A DNA stretch of 64,000 nt, taken from NCBI RefSeq assembly GCF_035917575.1, contig NZ_CP109090.1, forward strand, positions 6,572,001 to 6,636,000, read 5' to 3'. Source of the DNA: Streptomyces sp. NBC_01788. Lineage in GTDB: Bacteria; Actinomycetota; Actinomycetes; Streptomycetales; Streptomycetaceae. Positions 36,605 through 44,694 of this stretch are shown one piece after another (the stretch's first letter is position 1; every line of letters starts with the position of its first letter). The notes beneath the pieces are model-generated. The model made no database searches, had not been told where the DNA came from, and worked only from the letters and a program-made list of their open reading frames with translations. A program made the translations under genes and the position numbers.

Positions 36605-36613
36605 CGTACACCG

Positions 36614-36634
36614 GTCATCACGAGATGCGATGAC
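36614..36634. promoter_or_regulatory. Candidate LysR box (GTCATC-N9-GATGAC)
   Basis: Perfect six-base arms nine bases apart contain the classical ATC-N9-GAT core of LysR-type operators. It lies 10 bp upstream of the lysR start in the 154-bp divergent region with the transporter gene. Confidence 0.6.
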
Positions 36635-36758
36635 AGTCAGAGTCGTATGACGGATTCCCGATCAGCGCCGTGAGGGGCACGATGAAGAGAGGATCCGGGG
36701 TCCCGACGGGCTCGTCGCTGCCCGTACCGACCCGAAGAGCACGAGCAAGTGGAGCACC

Positions 36759-37796
36759 GTGAAACGCCTGCGCCGGACGAACCTGCCGATCGACCCGTAC
36801 ATCGTCCTGCTGCTGGCGACGGTGGGCATCGCGGCACTCCTCCCCGCCCGCGGCGCGGCCGCCCATGTGGCCTCGGGCGCCTCGACCGGCGCGATCGCCC
36901 TGCTGTTCTTCCTCTACGGGGTCCGTCTCTCCACCCGCGAGGCATGGGACGGCCTGAAGCACTGGCGGCTGCATGTCACGGTCCTGGCCTGCACCTTCGT
37001 GGTCTTCCCGCTGCTCGGGCTGGCCGCCCGCGGACTCGTCCCTGTGCTGCTGAACCAGCCGCTCTACCAGGGCCTGCTCTTCCTCACCCTGGTCCCCTCG
37101 ACCATCCAGTCGTCGATCGCGTTCACCTCCATCGCCCGCGGCAACGTGCCCGCCGCGATCTGCGCGGGCTCCTTCTCCTCGCTGGTCGGCATCATCCTCA
37201 CCCCGCTGCTCGTGGCCGTGCTGCTCGGCAGCGGCGGCGGTGGCTTCTCCGGGCACTCGCTGGTCACGATCGTGCTGCAACTGCTCGTGCCGTTCGTCGC
37301 CGGGCAGCTTCTCCGGCCATGGATCGGCGGTTTCGTCGGCCGGCACAAGAAGATCCTCGGGCTGGTCGACCGCGGCTCGATCCTGCTCGTCGTCTACACC
37401 GCGTTCAGCGAGGGCATGGTGCGCGGCATCTGGCACCAGGTCAGTCCCGCACGGCTCGGCGGCCTGCTGGTCGTCGAGGCCCTGCTGCTCGCCGTGATGC
37501 TCGCCCTGACCTGGTACGGCACCCGGGCCCTCGGCTTCTCCCGCGATGACCGCATCGCCGTGCAGTTCGCTGGCTCGAAGAAGTCGCTGGCCTCCGGGCT
37601 GCCCATGGCGAGCGTCCTGTTCGGCGCCCATGCCTCGCTCGCCGTGCTGCCGCTGATGGTCTTCCACCAGATGCAGCTCATGGTGTGCGCGGTGATCGCC
37701 AAGCGTCGGGCGCGCGACCCCGAGGCGCGGGAGGGGACCGCCGGGCAGGCACCGGCGTCGCGGACCGAGGCCGCCACGGCGAACCGGACCCGTTGA
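36759..37796 (+). CDS. Bile acid:sodium symporter (BASS) family transporter
   Basis: 345 residues with about ten hydrophobic segments (YIVLLLATVGIAALLPARG; GAIALLFFLYGVRLS; LHVTVLACTFVVFPLLGLA and others). The conserved LTLVPSTIQSSIAFTSIARGN and KKSLASGLPMASVLF segments are typical of the BASS family (YfeH/SBF-like). Imports an organic anion with sodium; substrate unknown, possibly the ligand of the divergent LysR regulator. GTG start at 36759. Ends 44 bp from the converging fdhD. Confidence 0.9.
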   Translation: MKRLRRTNLPIDPYIVLLLATVGIAALLPARGAAAHVASGASTGAIALLFFLYGVRLSTREAWDGLKHWRLHVTVLACTFVVFPLLGLAARGLVPVLLNQPLYQGLLFLTLVPSTIQSSIAFTSIARGNVPAAICAGSFSSLVGIILTPLLVAVLLGSGGGGFSGHSLVTIVLQLLVPFVAGQLLRPWIGGFVGRHKKILGLVDRGSILLVVYTAFSEGMVRGIWHQVSPARLGGLLVVEALLLAVMLALTWYGTRALGFSRDDRIAVQFAGSKKSLASGLPMASVLFGAHASLAVLPLMVFHQMQLMVCAVIAKRRARDPEAREGTAGQAPASRTEAATANRTR

Positions 37797-37840
37797 TACC
37801 TGCGTAGCTTGTGCTTACGGATGCGACGGCCCCGCGCGGG

Positions 37841-38728
37841 TCAGCCGTGGGTGGCCGCCTCCCGCAGGGTGATCCGCTTCTCGCCCGTGTACACGTTCAT
37901 GGAGCTGCCCCGCAGGAAGCCGACCAGCGTCAGTCCCGTCTCCGCGGCCAGGTCCACCGCGAGGGACGACGGCGCGGAGACGGCCGCCAGGACGGGGATG
38001 CCCGCCATGACGGCCTTCTGCGCCAGTTCGAAGGACGCGCGGCCGGAGACCAGCAGGATGCTGCGGGACAGCGGCAGGCCGCCCTGTTGCAGGGCGCGGC
38101 CGACCAGCTTGTCGACCGCGTTGTGCCGGCCCACGTCCTCCCTTATGTCCAGCAGTTCGCCGTCCTCGTCGAACAGGGCCGCCGCGTGCAGCCCCCCGGT
38201 GCGGTCGAAGACGCGCTGGGCGGCCCGCAGCCGGTCGGGCAGGGTCGCCAGCAGTTCGGGCCCGACCCGCAGCGGGGGCGCGTCGGAGATCGGCCAGCGG
38301 GCCGTCGTACGGACCGCGTCCAGGCTCGCCTTGCCGCACAGGCCGCACGACGAGGTCGTGTACACATTGCGTTCGAGGGTGATGTCGGGCAGGACGACGT
38401 CCGGCGCGGTCCGCACATCCACCACGTTGTAGGTGTTCGAGCCTCCCCCAAGCTCTCGGCTTCGCTCGAGCAGGGAGGGACCCCCACCCGTCGCGCCCGC
38501 GCAGTACACGATGTTCAGCAGGTCGGACGCGTCGCCCAGCACGCCCTCGCTCACCAGGAAACCGGCCGCCAGCGCGAAGTCGTCACCCGGTGTGCGCATG
38601 GTGATCGCGAGCGGCTTGCCGTTCAGCCGGATCTCCAGCGGCTCCTCGGCGACCAGTGTGTCGGGGCGGGACGAGACGGCTCCGTCCCGAATGCGGATCA
38701 CCTTGCGTCGTTCCGTGACTCGTCCCAT
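37841..38728 (-). CDS. fdhD: Sulfurtransferase FdhD, with a repeat-derived insertion
   Basis: 295 residues. FdhD carries sulfur to the molybdenum cofactor of formate dehydrogenases. Conserved parts: TPGDDFALAAGFLVSEGVL, the TSSCGLCGKASLD motif with the active cysteines, REDVGRHNAVDKLVG, and VSGRASFELAQKAVMAGIP. Between YCAGAT and NTYNVVDV, where as recalled other Streptomyces proteins have only a few residues, this one has GGGPSLLERSRELGGGS, encoded by a palindromic intergenic-type repeat (38442-38486). The frame is kept and both flanks are intact, so the protein may still work. No formate dehydrogenase gene in the window. Confidence 0.93.
   Translation of the reverse strand: MGRVTERRKVIRIRDGAVSSRPDTLVAEEPLEIRLNGKPLAITMRTPGDDFALAAGFLVSEGVLGDASDLLNIVYCAGATGGGPSLLERSRELGGGSNTYNVVDVRTAPDVVLPDITLERNVYTTSSCGLCGKASLDAVRTTARWPISDAPPLRVGPELLATLPDRLRAAQRVFDRTGGLHAAALFDEDGELLDIREDVGRHNAVDKLVGRALQQGGLPLSRSILLVSGRASFELAQKAVMAGIPVLAAVSAPSSLAVDLAAETGLTLVGFLRGSSMNVYTGEKRITLREAATHG
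38442..38486. repeat. Palindromic repeat inserted in frame in fdhD
   Basis: A 45-bp inverted repeat (CCTCCCCCAAGCTCTCGGC, then TTCGCTCGAG, then CAGGGAGGGACCCCCA). Its complement matches the 5141-5174 part of the MITE-like element except for a short internal extension, so both belong to one repeat family. It encodes about 15 residues of FdhD. Confidence 0.75.
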
Positions 38729-38949
38729 GTCCTGATCAGCCTCGGTTCTCTGCGTTCTGCGGCCGAAGCGGCCCCGATGACGTCAATTGTCCTGCACGTG
38801 CGGCGGCCCCGGTGGTGAGGGCAGCCCCCGTCTGACGGAAGCCGACAAGCGGGGCCCGTCAATCCTGTGGCTTCACCTGCCGCCTTACCCGTGAGTCACT
38901 GATCAGACTGGGGAGTTCCCGCTGTCCACGGTCACGAGGGGGATCACCC

Positions 38950-39897
38950 ATGAACGGCTCACGCATCACCGCCGTCGGTCACTACCAGCCCGCCAAGGTG
39001 CTCACCAACGAGGACCTTGAGGGCATCGTGGCGACCAGCGACGAGTGGATCAGGAGCCGGGTGGGCATCAGGACCCGGCACATCGCCGGGCCCGACGAGC
39101 CGGTCGACGAGCTCGCCGCGCACGCCGCCGCCAAGGCGCTCGCGGCGGCCGGGCTCACGCCCGGCGACATCGACCTCGTGCTGGTCGCCACCTCCACGGC
39201 CACGGACCGCTCCCCGAACACCGCCGCCCGTGTCGCCGCCCGGCTCGGTGTGCCGCGGCCGGCCGCGATGGACCTCAACGTCGTGTGCGCGGGCTTCACC
39301 CACGCCCTGGCCACCGCCGACCACACCGTGCGTGCGGGCGCCGCGACCCGCGCCCTGGTGATCGGCGCCGACAAGATGTCCGACGTGACCGACTGGACCG
39401 ACCGCACGACCTGTGTGCTCGTCGGTGACGGCGCCGGGGCCGCCGTGGTCGAGGCCTGCCGGCCGGGCGAGGAGCCCGGGATCGGGCCGGTGCTGTGGGG
39501 CTCGGTGCCCGAGATGGGGCACGCGGTGCGGATCGAGGGCACGCCCCCGCGGTTCGCGCAGGAGGGGCAGAGCGTCTACCGGTGGGCCACCACGCAGTTG
39601 CCGCCGCTGGCCCGGCAGGCCTGCGAGCGGGCCGGACTCACGCCCGAGCAGCTCGCCGGGGTCGTCCTGCACCAGGCCAACCTGCGCATCATCGAGCCGC
39701 TCGCCGCGAAGCTGGGAGCCGTCAACGCCGTGGTCGCCCGTGACGTCAGCGTGTCCGGCAACACCTCGGCCGCGAGCATCCCGCTGGCGCTGTCCAAGCT
39801 CATCGAGCGGGGCGAGGTGACCACCGGCGACCCGGTGCTGCTGTTCGGCTTCGGCGGCAATCTCTCCTACGCCGGGCAGGTCGTGCGCTGCCCCTGA
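38950..39897 (+). CDS. Beta-ketoacyl-ACP synthase III family protein (FabH-like)
   Basis: 315 residues. The condensing-enzyme triad is present: Cys in LNVVCAGFTHAL, His in VVLHQANLRI, Asn in VSGNTSAASIPLAL; TSDEWIRSRVGIRTRHIA is the usual FabH N-terminal segment. It may start fatty acid chains or act in secondary metabolism; it stands alone here, without fabD/acpP/fabF, so it is a paralogue and not the housekeeping fabH locus. ATG 38950 with GAGGGGGAT upstream. The 221-bp gap before it carries a TGACGTCA palindrome (38778-38785) near the fdhD start. Confidence 0.9.
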   Translation: MNGSRITAVGHYQPAKVLTNEDLEGIVATSDEWIRSRVGIRTRHIAGPDEPVDELAAHAAAKALAAAGLTPGDIDLVLVATSTATDRSPNTAARVAARLGVPRPAAMDLNVVCAGFTHALATADHTVRAGAATRALVIGADKMSDVTDWTDRTTCVLVGDGAGAAVVEACRPGEEPGIGPVLWGSVPEMGHAVRIEGTPPRFAQEGQSVYRWATTQLPPLARQACERAGLTPEQLAGVVLHQANLRIIEPLAAKLGAVNAVVARDVSVSGNTSAASIPLALSKLIERGEVTTGDPVLLFGFGGNLSYAGQVVRCP

Positions 39898-39910
39898 GCG
39901 GCGGCCGTCG

Positions 39911-39939
39911 GGGCCGGGCGGGCTCGAACGCCCCGGCCC
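39911..39939 (+). terminator. Hairpin after the FabH-like gene
   Basis: GGGCCGGGCG (39911-39920) pairs with CGCCCCGGCCC (39929-39939) with one bulged base. Confidence 0.45.
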
Positions 39940-39946
39940 TCTGCGC

Positions 39947-40490
39947 ATGCGCGTCCACGAGGCCCTGCTGGAGCTCATCACCATCCGCGCCCTCCAGCCG
40001 GTCCGGCACCCCGTCGAGAACGCACTCGCCGGACCCCTCGGCGTCTCCCGGCAGCCGGTGCGCGAGGCGCTCCCGCGACTGAACGCCGAGGGGCGGGGCG
40101 ATCCGCGGCCCGCCCCGAGCGCCTTCGTGCACGAGCCGGCGGAGCAGGAGGCCGACCGGCTCCTCAGCGTGTGCGTGCTCCTGAAGGCCGAGGCGGCCCG
40201 CCTTGCCGCCGATGATGTGGACCGGGACGCGTCGCCCGCTTCCACGCCAAGGTCGTCGGGCCGGCCGGCAACGCGGTGCTGGCCGAGCCGGCGGCCCGGG
40301 TCGACCGGCGGGTGCGCTGGTACCGCACTCCCGCACCCCCGGTGGCCCGGCAGCGCGGCCGCCGGCCCTGGATCGAGCACCGTCGCGCTCGTCGAGGCGA
40401 TGGCCGACCGGGACGAGTGGCGCGCCACCCGCCGGATGCGCGAGCACACGGAGCCTGATTCCCACGAGGACCCGGCTCGGGGCCCTCGCT
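39947..40490 (+). pseudogene. GntR/FCD-type regulator remnant
   Basis: The first 90 codons read MRVHEALLELITIRALQPV ... LGVSRQPVREALPRLNAEG ... ADRLLSVCVLLKAEAARLA, the winged helix and start of an FCD domain. Similarity then shifts frame: FHAKVVGPAGNAVLAEPAA, RVDRRVRWY and VARQRGRRPWIEHR are in the frame containing 40276, and it returns to the first frame for ALVEAMADRDEWRATRRMREH. Part of the FCD domain (about 40 residues between RLAADDVD and RFHAK) is missing. At least two frameshifts and one deletion mean it is not functional. It sits just upstream of the ROK gene and its 3' end adjoins the ROK promoter. Confidence 0.75.
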
Positions 40491-40502
40491 CGGCGTTCCC
40501 GA

Positions 40503-40581
40503 CTTTGTCCTGTCGGTGGGAAAAGTTGGTGGCAATCCATGCGCAACTTCTTCCCAGTTCCGGCAGTCGCTGCTACGTTCC
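40503..40581 (+). promoter_or_regulatory. Promoter/operator of the ROK operon (shared with ThuA gene)
   Basis: CTTTGTCCT-N5-TGGGAAAAG-N14-TGCGCAA, then TCCC, CCG, CA and GCTACGTTCC (40572-40581), the last giving a -10-like TACGTT. All blocks recur in the same order and with the same spacing at 48222-48300. GGGAAAAGTT (40518-40527) and AACTTCTTCCC (40545-40555) also form a near-palindrome suited to a dimeric regulator. Start codon is 70 bp downstream. Confidence 0.6.
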
Positions 40582-40651
40582 TCTCTCAAGCAGGCGGCCA
40601 GGTGGCCGAAATTACCCTGTGCGCAGGCCGAATTGAGGCGGGGAGGGGCAC

Positions 40652-41842
40652 GTGAGACGTATGACGGCACGACCCGCCAACACCCATCAGGCCCGGCTGC
40701 TCAAGCTGTTGCGCGACGGGGGACCCAGCTCCCGGGCCCAACTCGGCGACAGCGTCGAGCTGTCCCGGTCGAAGCTGGCCGTGGAGGTGGACCGGCTCCT
40801 GGAGACGGGACTGGTCGTCGCCGACGGACTCGCCGCCTCGCGCGGCGGCCGCCGCTCCCACAACGTCCGCCTCGCCCCCGAACTGCGCTTCCTGGGCGTC
40901 GACATCGGCGCGACCTCGGTCGACGTCGCGGTCACCAACGCGGAACTGGAAGTGCTCGGACACCTCAACCAGCCGCTGGACGTGCGCGAGGGACCCGTCG
41001 CGGTCTTCGAGCAGGTCCTCGCCATGGCCGCGAAGTTGCGGGCCTCGGGGCTCGCGGAGGGCTACGACGGCGCCGGCATCGGTGTCCCCGGTCCCGTCCG
41101 CTTCCCCCAGGGCGTCCCCGTGGCACCCCCGATCATGCCGGGCTGGGACGGCTTCCCCGTACGGGAGGCGCTCAGCCAGGAACTCGGCTGCCCGGTCATG
41201 GTCGACAACGACGTGAACCTCATGGCGATGGGGGAGCAGCACGCGGGCGTCGCCCGCTCCGTGGGCGACTTCCTCTGCGTCAAGATCGGCACCGGCATCG
41301 GCTGCGGCATCGTCGTCGGCGGCGAGGTCCACCGCGGTACGACCGGCAGCGCGGGCGACATCGGGCACATCCAGGCCGTGCCCGGCGGACGCCCGTGCGT
41401 CTGCGGCAACCAGGGCTGCCTGGAGGCCCACTTCAGCGGCGCCGCCCTGGCCCGGGACGCGCTGGAGGCGGCCCAGCAGGGCCTGTCGGCCGAACTCGCG
41501 ACCCGGCTGGAGGCGAACGGCGCCCTCACCGGCGTCGACGTGGCCGCCGCGGCCGCCGCGGGCGACGCCACCTCCCTCGGCCTGATCCGGGAGGGCGGCA
41601 CCCGCACCGGCCAGGTCATCGCCGGACTCGTCTCCTTCTTCAACCCCGGTCTCGTGGTGATCGGCGGCGGGGTCACCGGCCTCGGCCACACCCTGCTCGC
41701 CGCGATCCGCACCCAGGTCTACCGCCAGTCGCTGCCCCTGGCGACCGGCAACCTGCCCATCGTCCTGGGCGAGTTGGGGGCCGCCGCCGGAGTCATCGGC
41801 GCGGCCCGGCTCATCAGCGACCACCTGTTCTCGCCGGCCTGA
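40652..41842 (+). CDS. ROK-family transcriptional regulator
   Basis: 396 residues. The N-terminal winged helix (NTHQARLLKLLRDGGPSSRAQLGDSVELSRSKL) precedes a ROK sugar-kinase-like domain: FLGVDIGATSVDVAV, VPGPVRFPQGV, VDNDVNLMA, and the zinc motif GHIQAVPGG-RPCVCGNQGCLE. Likely the sugar-responsive repressor of the downstream transporter genes. GTG start at 40652 after GGGGAGGGG. Probably autoregulated through the conserved promoter block, which it shares with the ThuA gene. Confidence 0.93.
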   Translation: MRRMTARPANTHQARLLKLLRDGGPSSRAQLGDSVELSRSKLAVEVDRLLETGLVVADGLAASRGGRRSHNVRLAPELRFLGVDIGATSVDVAVTNAELEVLGHLNQPLDVREGPVAVFEQVLAMAAKLRASGLAEGYDGAGIGVPGPVRFPQGVPVAPPIMPGWDGFPVREALSQELGCPVMVDNDVNLMAMGEQHAGVARSVGDFLCVKIGTGIGCGIVVGGEVHRGTTGSAGDIGHIQAVPGGRPCVCGNQGCLEAHFSGAALARDALEAAQQGLSAELATRLEANGALTGVDVAAAAAAGDATSLGLIREGGTRTGQVIAGLVSFFNPGLVVIGGGVTGLGHTLLAAIRTQVYRQSLPLATGNLPIVLGELGAAAGVIGAARLISDHLFSPA

Positions 41843-42015
41843 CCGGCGCGCACCACCTGGCACCACCTCGCACCACCGGTACGCCCCGCACCACCCGCAC
41901 ACAGCACGGCACCACCACCGGTACGTCCCGAGTACACCAGCCCGCCCCGCGTACACCAGCCACGCGTACGTCAGCCCTGCCCTGAGACCGGCCGTATCCG
42001 CCGAGGGGAACCACC

Positions 42016-43572
42016 ATGGCTCCAGAACCACCCCTGCTCAGCATGTCCGGCATCACCAAGTCGTTCCCCGGAGTCCGCGCCCTGGACGGAGTCGACCTGG
42101 AGGTACAGGCCGGAGAAGTACACTGCCTGCTCGGCCAGAACGGCGCCGGGAAGTCCACCCTCATCAAGGTCCTCGCCGGGGCCCACCAGCCCGACGACGG
42201 GACGATCGTCTGGCGGGGCGAGCCCACCACCCTGAAGTCCCCGATCGCCGCCATGCGCCTGGGCATCGCCACCATCTACCAGGAACTCGACCTGGTGGGA
42301 CACCTGTCCGTCGCCGAGAACGTCTTCCTCGGCCACGAACCCACCACCGCCGGATTCGTCGTTCGCGGCCGCGAGGCCCGCTCCGCCACCGCCGTCCTCC
42401 TCAAGCGGCTCGGCCACCCCGAGATCGACCCGGGCCGGCTCGTCGGCGACCTCTCCGCCGCCCAGCAGCAGGTCGTCTCCATGGCCCGGGCCCTCTCCCA
42501 CGACGTCCGGCTCATCGTCATGGACGAACCGTCGGCCGCCCTCGACCCGGACGAGGTCGACAACCTCTTCCGCATCGTCGGCGACCTCACCGCGGCCGGC
42601 GTCGCCGTCGTCTACATCTCCCACCGCCTGGAGGAGATCCGCCGCATCGGCGACCGGGTCACCGTCCTCAAGGACGGCCGCGCCGTCGCCGGCGGACTGC
42701 CCGCCGAGTCCACCCCGACTAGCGAGATCGTCTCCCTGATGACGGGCCGCAACGTCGAGTACGTCTTCCCGCCGCGTCCGACGGCCGACACCGCGCACCT
42801 CGCGCCCGTCCTCACCGTCGAAGGACTCGCCCGCGACGGCGAGTTCGCCCCCCTCGACCTCGAAGTGCGGCCCGGCGAGATCGTCGGCCTCGCCGGACTC
42901 GTCGGCTCCGGCCGCTCCGAGATCCTGGAGACCGTCTACGGCGCCCGCAAGCCCAGCGCGGGCCGCGTCCTCGTCGACGGCACACCGTTGCGCCCCGGCA
43001 GCGTGCGCTCCGCGGTTCGTGCCGGACTCGGGCTCGCCCCCGAGGAACGCAAGGCCCAGGGCCTGCTGATGCTGGAGTCCGTCACCCGCAACGTCAGCGT
43101 CTCCACACTGTCCCGCTTCGCCCGCGGCGGCTGGCTCGACCGGCGCGCGGAACGCAACGCCGCCCGGCAGGCCACCCGCGAACTCTCCCTGCGCCCCGAC
43201 AACCCCGACACCCCGGTGCGCACCCTCTCCGGCGGCAACCAGCAGAAGGCGGTCCTCGCCCGCTGGCTGCTGCGCGGCTGCCGCGTCCTGCTCCTGGACG
43301 AACCCACCCGCGGTGTCGACGTCGGCGCCCGCGCCGAGCTGTACGCGGTGGTGCGCCGACTCGCCGACGAGGGCCTGGCGGTGCTGCTGGTCTCCAGCGA
43401 GATACCCGAGGTCCTCGGCCTCGCCGACCGCGTCCTTGTGCTCCGCGAGGGGCTCGTCGTCCACACGGCACCCGCCCGGGAGCTGGACGAACACCGCGTA
43501 CTCGACCTGGCCATGGAAGGAACCCCCGTGTCCACGCAGTCCGTAACCGAGGAAGGGAGCGCGACGTCATGA
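42016..43572 (+). CDS. Sugar ABC transporter ATPase (RbsA/XylG-like)
   Basis: 518 residues with two ATPase domains, as in CUT2 importers. The first has Walker A GQNGAGKSTL and Walker B LIVMDEPSAALD, but its signature is LSAAQQQ; the second has GLVGSGRSE in place of a canonical Walker A, LSGGNQQK and LLLDEPTRGVDVG. This asymmetry is normal for RbsA-type proteins. ATG 42016 after GAGGGGAA. The 173-bp gap before it is a low-complexity stretch rich in CACCAC and GTACACCAG. Overlaps the permease gene by four bases. Confidence 0.94.
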   Translation: MAPEPPLLSMSGITKSFPGVRALDGVDLEVQAGEVHCLLGQNGAGKSTLIKVLAGAHQPDDGTIVWRGEPTTLKSPIAAMRLGIATIYQELDLVGHLSVAENVFLGHEPTTAGFVVRGREARSATAVLLKRLGHPEIDPGRLVGDLSAAQQQVVSMARALSHDVRLIVMDEPSAALDPDEVDNLFRIVGDLTAAGVAVVYISHRLEEIRRIGDRVTVLKDGRAVAGGLPAESTPTSEIVSLMTGRNVEYVFPPRPTADTAHLAPVLTVEGLARDGEFAPLDLEVRPGEIVGLAGLVGSGRSEILETVYGARKPSAGRVLVDGTPLRPGSVRSAVRAGLGLAPEERKAQGLLMLESVTRNVSVSTLSRFARGGWLDRRAERNAARQATRELSLRPDNPDTPVRTLSGGNQQKAVLARWLLRGCRVLLLDEPTRGVDVGARAELYAVVRRLADEGLAVLLVSSEIPEVLGLADRVLVLREGLVVHTAPARELDEHRVLDLAMEGTPVSTQSVTEEGSATS

Positions 43573-44615
43573 CGCAGCCCGCCACCCCGGCCCAGCACGG
43601 CGGACCCGACGCCGGGCCGCCGCCCGCCGCCCGCGCGGACACCCCGAAGGGCGACGCCGGTCCGCTGCGCGTCCTGTGGGCCCGCGCCGACGTGCGCACC
43701 CTGTCGCTGCTCGGCGTGCTCGCCGTCCTCGTCCTCATCGGCGGCATCACCAAACCCGACGCGTTCCTGGACACCCGCAACCTGCAACTGGTGCTCACCC
43801 AGGCGTCCATCATCGGTGTCGTCACCGTCGGGATGACCTTCGTCATCATGAGCGGCGGCATCGACCTGTCCGTCGGCGCGATCGTCGGCCTCGCCTCCGT
43901 CTGGGCCACCACCGTGGCCACCCAGGAGTACGGCTTCGTGGGCGTGCTGTTCACCGCGGTGCTCGTCGGCGTCGGGTGCGGACTCGTCAACGGCGTCCTC
44001 ATCGCGTACGGCGGCATGGTCCCGTTCATCGCCACCCTCGCCATGCTCGCCTCCGCACGCGGTCTCGCCCTGCAGATCACCGGCGGCAAGACCCAGATCG
44101 TCACCATCGACGGGATCCTGAGCCTCGGCAACCGCGACTCCTACGTCCTCGGCGTGCCGCCGCTGGTCCTGGTCTTCGCCGCCGTCACCGTCATCGGCTG
44201 GCTCGTGCTGAACCGCACCACGTTCGGGCGGCGCACCGTCGCCGTCGGCGGCAACCCGGAGGCGGCCCGGCTGGCGGGCATCGACGTACGCCGCCAGCGC
44301 CTCTACCTCTACCTGCTGTCCGGGCTGTGCTGCGGCATCGCTGCCTTCCTGCTGATCGTCCTGGCCGGTTCCGGCCAGAACACCAACGGCAACCTGTACG
44401 AACTCGACGCCATCGCCGCCGCGATCATCGGCGGGACCCTGCTGAGCGGCGGCCGGGGCACCATCGTCGGCTCCGTCCTCGGCGTCCTGATCTTCATCAC
44501 GATCAGCAACATCTTCGCCCTGAACAACCTCGAGACCGCTGTCCAGCAGATCGCCAAGGGCGCCATCATCGTCGCCGCCGTCCTCGTCCAGCGGCGCACC
44601 GCCTCCACCACCTAG
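43569..44615 (+). CDS. Sugar ABC transporter permease (RbsC-like)
   Basis: 348 residues with eight to ten hydrophobic segments (TLSLLGVLAVLVLIGGITK; IIGVVTVGMTFVIMSGGIDLSVG). GGIDLSVGAIVGLASV and GRRTVAVGGNPEAARLAGI are signature segments of BPD_transp_2 (CUT2) permeases. Start ATG overlaps the ATPase stop (ATGA). The last seven codons including the stop lie in a 29-bp tandem duplication, the second copy falling after the gene. Confidence 0.94.
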   Translation: MTQPATPAQHGGPDAGPPPAARADTPKGDAGPLRVLWARADVRTLSLLGVLAVLVLIGGITKPDAFLDTRNLQLVLTQASIIGVVTVGMTFVIMSGGIDLSVGAIVGLASVWATTVATQEYGFVGVLFTAVLVGVGCGLVNGVLIAYGGMVPFIATLAMLASARGLALQITGGKTQIVTIDGILSLGNRDSYVLGVPPLVLVFAAVTVIGWLVLNRTTFGRRTVAVGGNPEAARLAGIDVRRQRLYLYLLSGLCCGIAAFLLIVLAGSGQNTNGNLYELDAIAAAIIGGTLLSGGRGTIVGSVLGVLIFITISNIFALNNLETAVQQIAKGAIIVAAVLVQRRTASTT

Positions 44616-44647
44616 CCCCGCGGCGTACCGCCTCCACCACCTAGCCC
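44595..44647. repeat. 29-bp tandem duplication at the permease 3' end
   Basis: ACCGCCTCCACCACCTAGCCC occurs at 44598-44618 and again at 44627-44647, offset 29 bp, with flanking GCG also repeated. The first copy includes the permease stop codon. Confidence 0.8.
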
Positions 44648-44694
44648 AGCCGAGCCGCCCGCTCCGTACGGCCCTCACCGGAAAGGCCATCGCC

